From assembly GCA_009777025.1 (NCBI GenBank), contig WRMS01000003.1:1-36176 (forward strand): a stretch of DNA of 36,176 nt. Direction: 5' to 3'. Below, piece after piece: positions 16,936 through 24,726 of this stretch; within the stretch, counting starts at the first letter, position 1; every line of letters starts with the position of its first letter. Made by a program: the position numbers and the translations under genes. The DNA is from Clostridiales bacterium. GTDB lineage: Bacteria; Bacillota; Peptococcia; DRI-13; UBA5745. The notes beneath the pieces were generated by a model. It was not told where the DNA came from, made no database searches, and saw nothing but the letters and a program-made list of their open reading frames with translations.

Positions 16936-18111
16936 GTGATTTTATCCGATAAAATGCAGTATTTTGGACCTTCCATCTTTGTCAAACTGAAGGATGCGGT
17001 TGCTTCGTGTTCTTTGCCGATCTGCGATCTGAGCGTGGGAACGCCAGACTTACCGCCGCCGAAGCACATCATAGACGCTTTTCTTGCGGCTGCAGCCGAT
17101 GTCGAAAACTATAAATATGCTCTGGCGGATACGCGCGAATTGCAGGACGCGGTTGTGGAATGGTATCAACGCCGATTTTCCGTGTATCTGGAACGTGAGA
17201 ATATCTGCGGGCTCGTCGGGTCGCAGGACGGACTTGCTCATCTTCCCCTTGCGCTCGCAAATCCGGGCGATCCTATTCTTGTACCGAATCCCGGTTATCC
17301 CATGTTTCTCAGCGGCGCGCGGCTATCGTCAGCCGCTATTGTCTATACCCCGATTCAGGAAGAGAATGGTTATCTTGTAGATTATGAAAGCATATCGCCT
17401 TCTGTCGCACACAGCGCTAAGCTTCTGATTCTGTCATACCCCGCGAATCCGTTGGGACGGCTTGCCCCGATGGAGTTTTTTGAGAAAACCGTTTGGTTTG
17501 CGAAAAAATATGGCATTTACGTATTACATGATAATGCGTATGTGGAGCTTACCTTCGATGGCGCGCAGGGACACAGCTTTCTGGAAATCAAAGGGGCAAG
17601 CGACATAGGCGTGGAGTTCAACAGCCTGTCGAAAAGCTACAATCTTACAGGCGCCCGTATTTCCTTTATGCTTGGCAACGCGGATCTGTGCGCCGCGTTG
17701 ACGCAGCTTAAATCGAATATTGATTATGGGATCTTTAAGCCTGTGCAAGCTATGGCGATTGCCGCAATCTCGGGACCACAGGACGGATTGGTCTCCTTGC
17801 GCGCCGAATACCAGGCAAGGCGAGACGCGCTGTGTTCCACTCTATCGGAGGGAGGATGGCGCGTAACGCCTCCTCAGGGGACGATGTTTGCCTGGCTGAA
17901 ACTTCCGGAAAGATTCCAAGATTCGTTGGACTTTACTTTGAAGTTATTGGATAATACGGGAGTCGCCCTGGTACCCGGCGTCAGCTTCGGGTCCCTCGGC
18001 GAGGGCTATGTGCGTATTGGCCTGGTACGCCCGGCTACTGAAATGACGTCGGCTGCGCAAAAAATCATGGCGTTTATGGAAAAGCCGAACGATGGGCCCC
18101 CCGTGGTATAG
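16936..18111 (+). CDS. PLP-dependent class I/II aminotransferase
   Basis: This 391-residue fold-type I PLP enzyme resembles LL-diaminopimelate/aspartate aminotransferase-like proteins. Seen: an N-terminal DLSVGTPDLPPPKHIIDAF segment, VPNPGYPMFLSGARL, LILSYPANPLGRLA (Asn of the PLP pocket), YVLHDNAYVELTFDG (Asp that contacts the pyridine nitrogen), the Schiff-base lysine in NSLSKSYNLTGARISFMLGN, and a C-terminal EGYVRIGLVRP that supplies the substrate-binding Arg. The start is GTG 16936, five bases after AGGAGG; the ATG at 16931 runs straight into TGA. Upstream is its own promoter. Which amino acid it uses cannot be told from sequence alone, and no biosynthetic genes surround it. Confidence 0.93.
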   Translation: MILSDKMQYFGPSIFVKLKDAVASCSLPICDLSVGTPDLPPPKHIIDAFLAAAADVENYKYALADTRELQDAVVEWYQRRFSVYLERENICGLVGSQDGLAHLPLALANPGDPILVPNPGYPMFLSGARLSSAAIVYTPIQEENGYLVDYESISPSVAHSAKLLILSYPANPLGRLAPMEFFEKTVWFAKKYGIYVLHDNAYVELTFDGAQGHSFLEIKGASDIGVEFNSLSKSYNLTGARISFMLGNADLCAALTQLKSNIDYGIFKPVQAMAIAAISGPQDGLVSLRAEYQARRDALCSTLSEGGWRVTPPQGTMFAWLKLPERFQDSLDFTLKLLDNTGVALVPGVSFGSLGEGYVRIGLVRPATEMTSAAQKIMAFMEKPNDGPPVV

Positions 18112-18289
18112 CAGCGAAGCTTTAGGCTGCCATTGCTCCTCGTACGAGTAGCAATACGTCATGCCAATCGTTTTCATTACGTTGCCGCTTCTCGGATTGT
18201 TCACGTCATGCGTTGCGGTGATAAATGGCAAGCCAGCTTTTTATCACAGACCCAATTCGTTCTAGCCCGTTATTGTGCGATTTTGCGAT
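18112..18289. other. Intergenic region with two hairpins
   Basis: After the aminotransferase stop, ATTGCT-C-CTCGTACGAG-T-AGCAAT (18132-18155) is an almost perfect palindrome, but without a T-run. A second hairpin, GTGATAAA (18218-18225) against TTTATCAC (18240-18247), follows. They lie between convergent genes and probably end both transcripts. No gene is seen. Confidence 0.5.
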
Positions 18290-18559
18290 TTATTGTGGAG
18301 ATAGCAGTTGACCAACAAATAGTATTATTTCTTCTTCCGTTAATGCTTTCGCCCTTTTAATGGCGAGTACATCTTCACCGCTTGGTAATTTGGTTGTAAG
18401 GTGTATATCACTTGAAAGCTGAAACTTAATTCCACCTTTTGTAGTAGCTTGTACTTCTCCATTTACAAGCAACTCAAAATTGCCCGAAGTAGGCTTGAGT
18501 TCTATTTTGTAATCACCATATTGATAGGTCAACACTTTGCCTTTCGATACGACATCCAT
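18290..18559 (-). CDS. Small conserved-looking protein of unknown function
   Basis: It has 89 residues: MDVVSKGKVLTYQYGDYKIE, then beta-rich sequence (FELLVNGEVQATTKGGIKFQLSSDIHL), then a probable C-terminal helix (LTEEEIILFVGQLL). There is no signal peptide or membrane segment. The ORF track starts at 18622, but AGGAGG lies 8 bases before ATG 18559. A possible promoter on the minus strand, TTGTGA-17-TACGAT, lies about 40-70 bases upstream and abuts the tandem repeats at 18627-18707. I do not recognise the family. The good ribosome binding site and balanced composition argue that it is a real gene. Confidence 0.65.
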   Translation of the reverse strand: MDVVSKGKVLTYQYGDYKIELKPTSGNFELLVNGEVQATTKGGIKFQLSSDIHLTTKLPSGEDVLAIKRAKALTEEEIILFVGQLLSPQ

Positions 18560-18626
18560 ATTCATTCCCTCCTCAACAATAAAATAACAAAGCCAATCGT
18601 ACCATAGTTTCCATAAAATCACAACT

Positions 18627-18707
18627 GCATATTCAGAAGTTGTGCATATTCAGAAGTTGTTTTTCTCAGAGAGTGTTTTTCTCAGAGAGTGTTTTTTTCA
18701 GAGAGTG
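18627..18707 (+). repeat. Two adjoining tandem repeat arrays (17 bp x2, 16 bp x3)
   Basis: GCATATTCAGAAGTTGT is present twice back to back (18627-18643, 18644-18660). Then TTTTTCTCAGAGAGTG is present three times with a 16-bp period (18660-18675, 18676-18691, 18692-18707; the last has TTTTTTTC). The arrays fill the space between the divergent promoters of the small unknown gene and the trpS leader and end 7 bases before the -35 box. Confidence 0.85.
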
Positions 18708-18714
18708 TTTTTTA

Positions 18715-18743
18715 TTGACGCATAAGACGATTCGTGCTAAAAT
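18715..18743 (+). promoter_or_regulatory. Sigma-A promoter of the trpS leader
   Basis: TTGACG at 18715-18720, a 17-base spacer, and TAAAAT at 18738-18743, with transcription expected from about 18750. Confidence 0.8.
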
Positions 18744-18749
18744 CCAGTA

Positions 18750-18985
18750 AAATCAATACAAAACCGATGATTAAGAATAGTAATCATAACAGCGAAATCA
18801 CAGAGAGCCGCCGGCGGTGGGAATGCGGTATTTCAAATTATGATGAATGGGCTTAGGAGGGCAATCCAAAAGGCTTATGCCGAGTAGGCGTTGACGAAAA
18901 ATCCCGGTCGTTATACGGGAAGCGCATGATGGTGCGAACACATGGAGGTGGCTAACAGAAAACTTCTGTCCTTATGGGATGGGGG
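18750..18985 (+). promoter_or_regulatory. Tryptophan T-box riboswitch (specifier TGG)
   Basis: The stem I sequence CACAGAGAGCCGCCGGCGGTGGGAATGCGG carries the AGAGA bulge and apical loop. The specifier is TGG at 18848-18850, followed by GCTTAGGAG. The antiterminator element GGAGGTGGCTAACAGAAAAC (18944 on) has a UGGC tetrad that would pair with a GCCA tRNA end, matching the G73 discriminator of tRNA-Trp, and ACAGAA-AAC-TTCTGT forms the upper helix. A GGGGGTTTTTG run at about 18972-18981 follows, but I could not find a convincing long terminator stem, so the off-state structure is unclear. The downstream gene is trpS, as the specifier predicts. Confidence 0.88.
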
Positions 18986-19078
18986 TTTTTGTTATGTAAG
19001 CCCATTATCCGATTGCCATTGGCGTCAGGGTAATCATGAAAATCGGCGGCAGCCCATTTTAGAAAGAAGGTTATAGAG

Positions 19079-20062
19079 ATGAGAAAACGCATTCTAACAG
19101 GAGACAGGACAACCGGCAGGCTGCATCTCGGACATTATATCGGGAGTTTGCAAAACCGCGTCAGGCTTCAAGACGAATACGAAACCTTTATCTTGCTTGC
19201 GGACGTACAGGCGCTCACAACCCACTTCGATAAGCCGGAACTGATAAATGAAAGCATCTATGACGTCGCAATCGATAACTTGTCTGTCGGGCTTGATCCG
19301 GAGAAGGCCACGCTTGTTCAGCAATCTCAGGTTTCAGCAATCGCGGAGCTCACTGTTTTCTACTCTATGCTGGTGTCGGTCAATGCGCTCAGGCACAACC
19401 CGACGATTAAGACAGAGGCAAAGCAATATGGTTATGATGATCTATCGTATGGATTCTTAGGTTATCCTGTCAGTCAGGCAGCGGATATTACCTTCTGTAA
19501 TGCCGATCTTGTCCCGGTGGGGGATGACCAGTTGCCTCACATGGAACAAGCCCGGAAAATCGTACGCCGATTCAACGATCTCTATGGCGAAACCATTAAA
19601 ATCCCCAAAGAACTCTTAAGCAAAACACCCCGTCTGGCGGGGCTTGACGGAAACAGTAAAATGGGAAAGAGTTTAGGAAACGCCATCTATCTATCGGACG
19701 ATGAGAATACAGTCATAGATAAAGTGAAATCCGCATTGACGGATACCCATCGAATCGCCATTTCCGATAAAGGCAATCCGGATTTATGTATGGTCAGCCA
19801 ATACCAGAAATCTTTCAATGCGGAAGAATACGACAACATTTGCGAAATGTGCCGCGCCGCAGATATCGGCTGCGTCGCATGTAAAAAAGTACTGTATACA
19901 AAACTGAACGAGATCCTGGCTCCGATCCGTGAGCGCAGGACATTCTACGAGAATCGAAAAGAGGCTGTACGTGAAATGATTGTGACGGGCACGATGAAGG
20001 CGAACGAAATTGGCGCTGAAACCATGCAAAAAGTAAAGCACGCGATGAAGATCGCGTTATAG
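19079..20062 (+). CDS. trpS: Tryptophanyl-tRNA synthetase
   Basis: A class I aminoacyl-tRNA synthetase of 327 residues, the usual length for bacterial TrpS. HIGH-type motif GRLHLGHYIG near residue 17, KMSKS-type motif SKMGKSLGNAI near 195, and the Trp-specific stretches LLADVQALTTHF, YPVSQAADITFCNADLVPVGDDQ and HMEQARKIVRRFN. It charges tRNA-Trp with tryptophan. The start has an AGAAAGAAGG site upstream. A Trp T-box lies directly before it, so expression rises when uncharged tRNA-Trp accumulates. Genomes sometimes carry two trpS genes; whether this is the only copy cannot be told here. Confidence 0.97.
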   Translation: MRKRILTGDRTTGRLHLGHYIGSLQNRVRLQDEYETFILLADVQALTTHFDKPELINESIYDVAIDNLSVGLDPEKATLVQQSQVSAIAELTVFYSMLVSVNALRHNPTIKTEAKQYGYDDLSYGFLGYPVSQAADITFCNADLVPVGDDQLPHMEQARKIVRRFNDLYGETIKIPKELLSKTPRLAGLDGNSKMGKSLGNAIYLSDDENTVIDKVKSALTDTHRIAISDKGNPDLCMVSQYQKSFNAEEYDNICEMCRAADIGCVACKKVLYTKLNEILAPIRERRTFYENRKEAVREMIVTGTMKANEIGAETMQKVKHAMKIAL

Positions 20063-20200
20063 TCGAAAAATATGGACAAGCGCATCTTATACGTACTATT
20101 GAAGACCACTACCAGACATTGGAGTATAATGGATCTATAGAATACAGCAAAATGACTGCGCATAATCGAGCCAATGGAATATCAGAAAAAATGGGAAGAT

Positions 20201-20650
20201 ATGTTGATCATGAATTATGAACTAAAGGAAAATATATTAGCAGCGAAAGACTTCATAAAATTGCGCGATTCTGCGGGGTGGGGCGCTGCGCCGCCAGAGC
20301 ATCAAATTGAAGAGGCTCTAAAAAATTCACTTGTTACGATTTCTGCGGTTTTTGAAGGCCGGATCATAGGCATGGGAAGGCTTGTTGGCGATGGCATGAG
20401 TATTTGTTATGTACAGGAGATGATCATTTATCCCGAATATCAAGGAAAAGGAATTGGAAAAGCGATAATGGATAAACTGATCTCCTATATCATAAAGAAC
20501 GGTTTTACGAATACTTATGTCACAGTAGGACTTTTTTCTGCAAAGGGGAAAGAAGGGTTTTACAGTAAACTTGGTTTTGTAGAACGCCCTAATGAAAAAC
20601 GTGGCGCCGGAATGGAGTTGATTTTGAAAGTAGGTGATCGTGATGATTAG
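20201..20650 (+). CDS. GNAT family N-acetyltransferase
   Basis: A single GNAT domain of about 149 residues. The acetyl-CoA binding motif A reads MIIYPEYQGKGIGKAIMDKLI (V/I-x-x-x-x-Q-G-x-G-K type), followed by the beta-5 region TYVTVGLFSAKGKEGFYSKLGFVERP. The substrate is not predictable. The start is uncertain: ATG 20174, 20201 and 20210 are all in frame; GGGAAG at 20193-20198 favours 20201 or 20210, and family members usually begin close to the YELKEN strand. The next GNAT gene overlaps its end by 8 bases, so the two are translationally coupled. Confidence 0.88.
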   Translation: MLIMNYELKENILAAKDFIKLRDSAGWGAAPPEHQIEEALKNSLVTISAVFEGRIIGMGRLVGDGMSICYVQEMIIYPEYQGKGIGKAIMDKLISYIIKNGFTNTYVTVGLFSAKGKEGFYSKLGFVERPNEKRGAGMELILKVGDRDD

Positions 20651-21152
20651 GATAATGACTTTGGCCGACGTGCCTCGTGTAGCGGAGATACATGTGTTTG
20701 GTTGGAGAGATGCGTATCGGGAGATCATTTCTGATGATTATTTATTCAACACTATGCTTGTATCAAAGCGCATGAAATATTTCGAGGAAGCTGTTGTCAA
20801 TAATTCGGAAGAAAGCTATGTGTTTGATGATGGAATTCTAAGGGCATTTATGACAATAGGCGCTTGCAGGGATACAGACAAGCCGGATTCGTTCGAGCTT
20901 TGGGGGATTTATGTTGACCCATTCATGCAGAAACATGGAATCGGCTCCAAAATGGTTGGCTATTGTGAAACGAAAGCTTCGGAGAGGGGTTTTAGTGAGA
21001 TATATTTATGGGTGCTTGAGAAAAATGTGAAAGCCATTACTTTTTATGAAAAGTTGGGCTATGTACCGGACGGTTCGGCGAAAACCAGTGACCATCTTCC
21101 GGTCAGTGAGTTAAGATATGTAAAGCATCTATACCAGCAAAGTTCCACATAA
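20643..21152 (+). CDS. GNAT family N-acetyltransferase (second of a pair)
   Basis: A 169-residue acetyltransferase. It starts with IRIMTLADVPRVAEIHVFGWRDAYREIISDDYL, a common opening in the RimI-like/YhhY-like group, and carries motif A as GIYVDPFMQKHGIGSKMVGYCE and the late YLWVLEKNVKAITFYEKLGY strand-helix. The usual Q-x-x-G-x-G/A is Q-K-H-G-I-G, which is intact. The ORF track begins at GTG 20634; ATG 20643 with an AGGTGA site fits better. It overlaps the preceding GNAT stop by 8 bases, although the two share little visible identity, so this is not a recent duplication. The substrate is unknown. Confidence 0.9.
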   Translation: MIRIMTLADVPRVAEIHVFGWRDAYREIISDDYLFNTMLVSKRMKYFEEAVVNNSEESYVFDDGILRAFMTIGACRDTDKPDSFELWGIYVDPFMQKHGIGSKMVGYCETKASERGFSEIYLWVLEKNVKAITFYEKLGYVPDGSAKTSDHLPVSELRYVKHLYQQSST

Positions 21153-21216
21153 AGTAGAACACAGATGGAATTTCGAAAAAGATTTCCTGGTAATAAATTC
21201 ATTTGCGTATGGAGTC

Positions 21217-21429
21217 ATGCGCATCGCCGTTGTATTCGCTCCTGATTTGCTCCGCAGCCGGTACGTTTCATTAGCTAGAGCGGACGCGCCCTTGCCACTA
21301 CGATACCAAGATCCCGGGATGAAGAGCCTCGCAGTGAGGGAGTGGGAATGCCCGGGGTGCGGGACGCGCCACGACCGCGACCAAAACGCAGCGGCGAGCA
21401 TCCTGCACAACAATAATAGTTGCAAATAA
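21217..21429 (+). pseudogene. C-terminal fragment of a TnpB-type (IS200/IS605 OrfB) protein
   Basis: The segment SLAVREWECPGCGTRHDRDQNAAASIL is the zinc-ribbon end and the RuvC-III motif (DRDxNAA) of TnpB proteins, which are RNA-guided nucleases of IS605-type elements. Only one CxxC pair and the last motif remain. The upstream 120 bases do not encode the rest of the family, and no TnpA gene or second half is present, so this is a relic of an insertion. The first 25 codons of the ORF track entry are probably unrelated sequence. Confidence 0.75.
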
Positions 21430-21467
21430 TCGGTTCAAGTACAAAAGTGGTGTATCAGTAGAGGATC

Positions 21468-22058
21468 TTGACGAATAACTTGAGTAAAAACAGAAATTGG
21501 ACAGTCCTCTTAGTCGGCGGAGCATCCGGAACGGGTAAATCCTGTTTCGCGAAGGCAATAGCTCGTCACTACGGGATAAGTGTTCTGGAAATCGATGATA
21601 TTAACCAATCCTTAAAAGCGATGACTACGAAGGATACGTTGCCAGCCATGCATTACTTTAGTACCGGTCTGGACTGGATGAACATTGGCGTTTCGGAAAA
21701 CGTGAACTGGCTTATACGTGTCAGCAAGGAAATGATACCCGCACTTACGGCAATAATTAAACGGCATCTGGAGGACGATGTCCCCATCATTATGGAAGGC
21801 GACTTTCTTTGTCCTGATCTTGCGGCAAGCTTTAGTGGAAGTGAGGTTAAATCGTTGTTTATTATGGAGCGGGACAAAAATCAGATATTGCAGAATTTGA
21901 TGAATAGAGAAGGCGGCAGTCCGCAGCACTCTAGAGCCGACATAAGCATTGCCTATGGGGAATGGCTAACTGAGGTATGCAAAAAGAAAGGGATAAATGT
22001 CATTGAATCGAGACCATGGAATAATGCATTAAGCAGGGCATTGGAATATCTGGAATAA
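21468..22058 (+). CDS. P-loop kinase-like protein (2-phosphoglycerate kinase/AAA-type)
   Basis: It has 196 residues. The Walker A motif is LLVGGASGTGKSCFAKAIAR at about 14-33, followed by a probable substrate Asp-Asp (LEIDDINQSL) and a Walker B-like strand IIMEGDFLCPDLA. The layout resembles 2-phosphoglycerate kinase-like and other small-molecule or zeta-toxin-like P-loop kinases. The start is uncertain: TTG 21468 lies only 2 bases after GAGGA, and TTG 21480 (MSKNRNW) is also possible. It follows the TnpB relic and stands alone, so context gives no clue to substrate. It is not long enough for a chaperone-type AAA protein. Confidence 0.75.
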   Translation: MTNNLSKNRNWTVLLVGGASGTGKSCFAKAIARHYGISVLEIDDINQSLKAMTTKDTLPAMHYFSTGLDWMNIGVSENVNWLIRVSKEMIPALTAIIKRHLEDDVPIIMEGDFLCPDLAASFSGSEVKSLFIMERDKNQILQNLMNREGGSPQHSRADISIAYGEWLTEVCKKKGINVIESRPWNNALSRALEYLE

Positions 22059-22181
22059 CGAGGACGTTGTATTGCTATCGCTGAACCGGACACAACGCAA
22101 GACTTAATAATTGTCATTTGCAGCCGAATAGTGTATAGTATTGGCAAGTAAGGAATCCAATGAATTTAAAAAGGAGATCCC

Positions 22182-22445
22182 ATGGAACTGGCAAAAATAA
22201 CGTCAAAAGGACAGATTACCCTTCCAATCAATATCAGGCGCACACTCAAGCTTAACGATGGCGATAAGGTTGCCTTTATCGAAAAAGACGGCCAGTATGT
22301 GGTCATCAACCCTACAATGCTCGCATTCGAGAATGCGCAGAAAGCATTCGAGGGGGAGGTTGAACGGCTTGGTCTCAGAGATGTTGATGATGTTGTGTCC
22401 TTGGTCAAGGAGGTTAGGGCTGAACGGAAAGCGACGCAGGCATGA
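22182..22445 (+). CDS. AbrB/SpoVT-type DNA-binding antitoxin
   Basis: An 87-residue protein. The N-terminal swapped-hairpin AbrB domain is seen in AKITSKGQITLPINIRRTLKLNDGDKVAFIEKDGQYVVINP, followed by a helical tail (AFENAQKAFEGEVERLGLRDVDDVVSLVKEVRAER) that in this subgroup binds and neutralises a PIN-domain toxin. AAAAAGGAG lies 6-7 bases before ATG. Its stop overlaps an ATG in the ATGA arrangement typical of toxin-antitoxin pairs, but the downstream frame is broken after 25 codons. It is therefore probably an orphan antitoxin left after toxin decay. Confidence 0.88.
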   Translation: MELAKITSKGQITLPINIRRTLKLNDGDKVAFIEKDGQYVVINPTMLAFENAQKAFEGEVERLGLRDVDDVVSLVKEVRAERKATQA

Positions 22446-22519
22446 GAGTGATGCCTGATATCAACCAAGACATAAGCTGCCGGGCTGTCTGGTATTTTAG
22501 TTATCATCAAATGGCTTGA
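22442..22519 (+). pseudogene. Decayed 5' end of a PIN-domain toxin gene
   Basis: The ATG overlaps the antitoxin stop codon (ATGA). The frame reads MRVMPDINQDIS before degenerating and ending at 22519. PIN toxins paired with such antitoxins usually begin with a strand followed by a catalytic Asp and Asn (pattern MRVM-x-D-x-N-xx-IS), which matches M-R-V-M, D, N and IS here. Only this start remains; the next gene begins 27 bases later. Confidence 0.5.
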
Positions 22520-22546
22520 ACTGAAACGATGAAGAGATGAAGAAAA

Positions 22547-24175
22547 ATGAAGAAATTACCGCTTGGAATACAGAATTTCAACGAAATGATCACAGGGGAT
22601 TATGTGTATGTCGATAAAACCCGGGACATTTATAATCTCATCAGAGGTGCGAAATATTACTTTCTATCCCGCCCGAGGAGATTCGGGAAATCCCTGCTCC
22701 TTGACACGATCGGCGAGGTCTTTCAGGGTAACAGGGAACTCTTCAAAGGACTTTGGATAGACGACTCCGATTATGATTTCGCCAAGCATCCGGTGATCCG
22801 CCTCGATATGAGCAATATCCCCAATAAAACGCCGGATATATTGGAGCGTTCTCTTTTCGAAGAATTGAATGCCTGTATTCAGCGAGAAAAAATGAATGTA
22901 AGCGGAACAGAGTCCGCTGTTCTTTTTAAGCGCCTGATCGAAAACTTGCGGGAGAAATACAATCAAAGGGTCGTCGTACTCATCGACGAGTATGACAAAC
23001 CGATACTCGACCACATCGACGATAGGGAGACTGCTGAAGCCAACAAGAAAGTCATCCGGGAATTCTACGGTATCCTCAAGTCGATGGATCCCTATCTCCG
23101 GTTCAGCTTCTTTACAGGGGTGTCGAAGTTCACGAAAACTTCCCTGTTTTCCGAACTTAACAATTTGAAAGATATCACTCTGGATGAAGACTACACAAAT
23201 ATATGCGGCATTCCTATCAATAGCCTCGACTACTATTTCGGCGAACATATCAAGAACCTGGAGAAGCATAAAAGGTTTAAAGATATTCACAATATCCGGG
23301 AAAGAATACTGGCGTGGTACGACGGCTACTCATGGGACGGGGAAACAAAGCTGTTAAACCCCTTTTCGCTCCTCAGTTTTCTCGATCAAAAAAAGTTTTC
23401 TGCGTTTTGGTACGCCAGCGGTACGCCAAGGTTTCTACTGGACTACATCAAGAAGCAGCCGGAATCGTTTTCCGGCCTTAAAAACGCGGAGATTACAGAA
23501 AACATGCTGGATGCGGTAAATCTAGACAATATTATGGTAAGCTCCATGCTCTTTCAAACCGGTTATCTTACGGTGAAGGAAATACCGACCACACAGCACA
23601 CGCCTGTCTATCTGGTGGACATTCCGAACTTTGAAGTCAGGGACGCGTTTAACCATCACGTCCTGTCGTCTCTCATAGAAAGAGACGACGAGTACACGGG
23701 GCGCGCAAAACTGGCCATAGACAGGGCGCTCCGGACGAGCGACCTGCAGCAGATGCTTACCATACTGCGGGGGCTATTCGCTTCTATCCCATACGAACTC
23801 CACGTAGACGCCGAAGCGTACTACCATTCCATATTCTACGCCGTGATGACGGTACTCGGGTTTGACATAGACGCCGAAGTCTCCGTATCCACGGGCAGGG
23901 TGGACGCTGTACTCGATCTTGACGATAAAGTGTACATCATAGAGTTTAAATTTGAACGCTGCCCTGCTAATGCAAGCGAAGAAGACCGGCAAAAACACTT
24001 CGATCAGGCTTTAAGCAAAGCAATGGATCAGATCAAAGACAGGGGTTATCACAAAAAGTACGCGGGAACCGGAAAAACAGTGTATCTGGCGGCTTTCGCA
24101 TTCCTCGGCAGGGACGATATCGAGATGCGGTGTGAACAGGACGTCGCGAAGCACTTGGATCGAGGTTCGATATAA
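22547..24175 (+). CDS. AAA-ATPase-like / PD-(D/E)XK nuclease-like protein (PF09820-PF08011 type)
   Basis: A 542-residue protein of a kind found in many copies in gut and anaerobic bacteria. The N-terminal part begins LPLGIQNFNEMITGDYVYVDKT and has the Walker A-like RPRRFGKSLLLDTI and a Walker B-like VVVLIDEYDKPILD. The C-terminal part has AEVSVSTGRVDAVLDLDDKVYIIEFKF, with the D...E-x-K pattern of the PD-(D/E)XK fold. Function is unknown; roles in mobile elements or defence have been suggested for relatives. The ATG has a GAAGAGATGAAG sequence upstream. It stands next to the antitoxin relic in the accessory stretch, and its codon use looks similar to its neighbours. Confidence 0.9.
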   Translation: MKKLPLGIQNFNEMITGDYVYVDKTRDIYNLIRGAKYYFLSRPRRFGKSLLLDTIGEVFQGNRELFKGLWIDDSDYDFAKHPVIRLDMSNIPNKTPDILERSLFEELNACIQREKMNVSGTESAVLFKRLIENLREKYNQRVVVLIDEYDKPILDHIDDRETAEANKKVIREFYGILKSMDPYLRFSFFTGVSKFTKTSLFSELNNLKDITLDEDYTNICGIPINSLDYYFGEHIKNLEKHKRFKDIHNIRERILAWYDGYSWDGETKLLNPFSLLSFLDQKKFSAFWYASGTPRFLLDYIKKQPESFSGLKNAEITENMLDAVNLDNIMVSSMLFQTGYLTVKEIPTTQHTPVYLVDIPNFEVRDAFNHHVLSSLIERDDEYTGRAKLAIDRALRTSDLQQMLTILRGLFASIPYELHVDAEAYYHSIFYAVMTVLGFDIDAEVSVSTGRVDAVLDLDDKVYIIEFKFERCPANASEEDRQKHFDQALSKAMDQIKDRGYHKKYAGTGKTVYLAAFAFLGRDDIEMRCEQDVAKHLDRGSI

Positions 24176-24186
24176 AAATGATATAA

Positions 24187-24215
24187 TTGACAAAGCCTTA
24201 TGCGGTTGATATAAT
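24187..24215 (+). promoter_or_regulatory. Consensus sigma-A promoter of the yceD-rpmF-plsX-acpP operon
   Basis: TTGACA at 24187-24192, exactly 17 bases, TATAAT at 24210-24215: a full match to the consensus. The ORF track treats this TTG as a start codon. Confidence 0.92.
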
Positions 24216-24252
24216 GACGCTTGATGTTTTTGAGACAAGGTCGGGAATTCCT

Positions 24253-24726
24253 ATGATTGCAGAAATCGGCCGGTTAAGGGACGATCCGGGAGAGTTTACG
24301 GATTATGACTTTGTGTTTGTTCCGGCGGACAGTGGAGAAGATTGCATACTGCTTACCTCGGTTCATTTTACCGGAGCAATGACCTATGGCGGCACTGCAT
24401 TTCTGCTCAAAGGTAAATTGTCCGCCCGTGTGCAGTTGCCTTGCAGTCGCTGTTTAACGCCTGTTGAAGAAAAACTGGACATCGATTTTGATGAAGAGTT
24501 TGATGAGCAGGAGTACCCCGATGAGGATGCGGTAATCGATTTGGAAGATATTGCCTCTGAGATATGGATTACTTCGATCCCCATGCAGGTGCTATGCCGC
24601 GAGGACTGCAAAGGCTTATGTTCGCTATGTGGCAAAAATCTGAATGAAGGCGAATGTGATTGCCTCACAGAAAGCATAGATCCAAGGCTGGAGATCCTGC
24701 GGGATCTGATCAAACCGCAGGATTAA
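24253..24726 (+). CDS. yceD: YceD/DUF177 family protein (23S rRNA accumulation protein)
   Basis: A 157-residue YceD/DUF177 protein, usually encoded directly before rpmF and linked to 23S rRNA or 50S assembly. The family core is LPCSRCLTPVEEKLDIDFDEEFDE, followed by IDLEDIASEIWITSIPMQVLCREDCKGLCSLCGKNLNEGECDC, with a cluster of Cys pairs that could bind zinc, and the C-terminal DPRLEILRDL. The ORF track start (24187) and the Met at 24214 lie within the -35 and -10 boxes, upstream of the expected transcription start, so I choose ATG 24253 (MIAEIGRLRDDPGEF), where family members begin. A weak AAGG lies 12 bases upstream. Confidence 0.9.
   Translation: MIAEIGRLRDDPGEFTDYDFVFVPADSGEDCILLTSVHFTGAMTYGGTAFLLKGKLSARVQLPCSRCLTPVEEKLDIDFDEEFDEQEYPDEDAVIDLEDIASEIWITSIPMQVLCREDCKGLCSLCGKNLNEGECDCLTESIDPRLEILRDLIKPQD

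Noticed and set aside
18627-18707. CRISPR-like or origin-type iterons
   Set aside because: Units of 16-17 bp are directly joined without spacers, and no replication gene or DnaA-box cluster is nearby.
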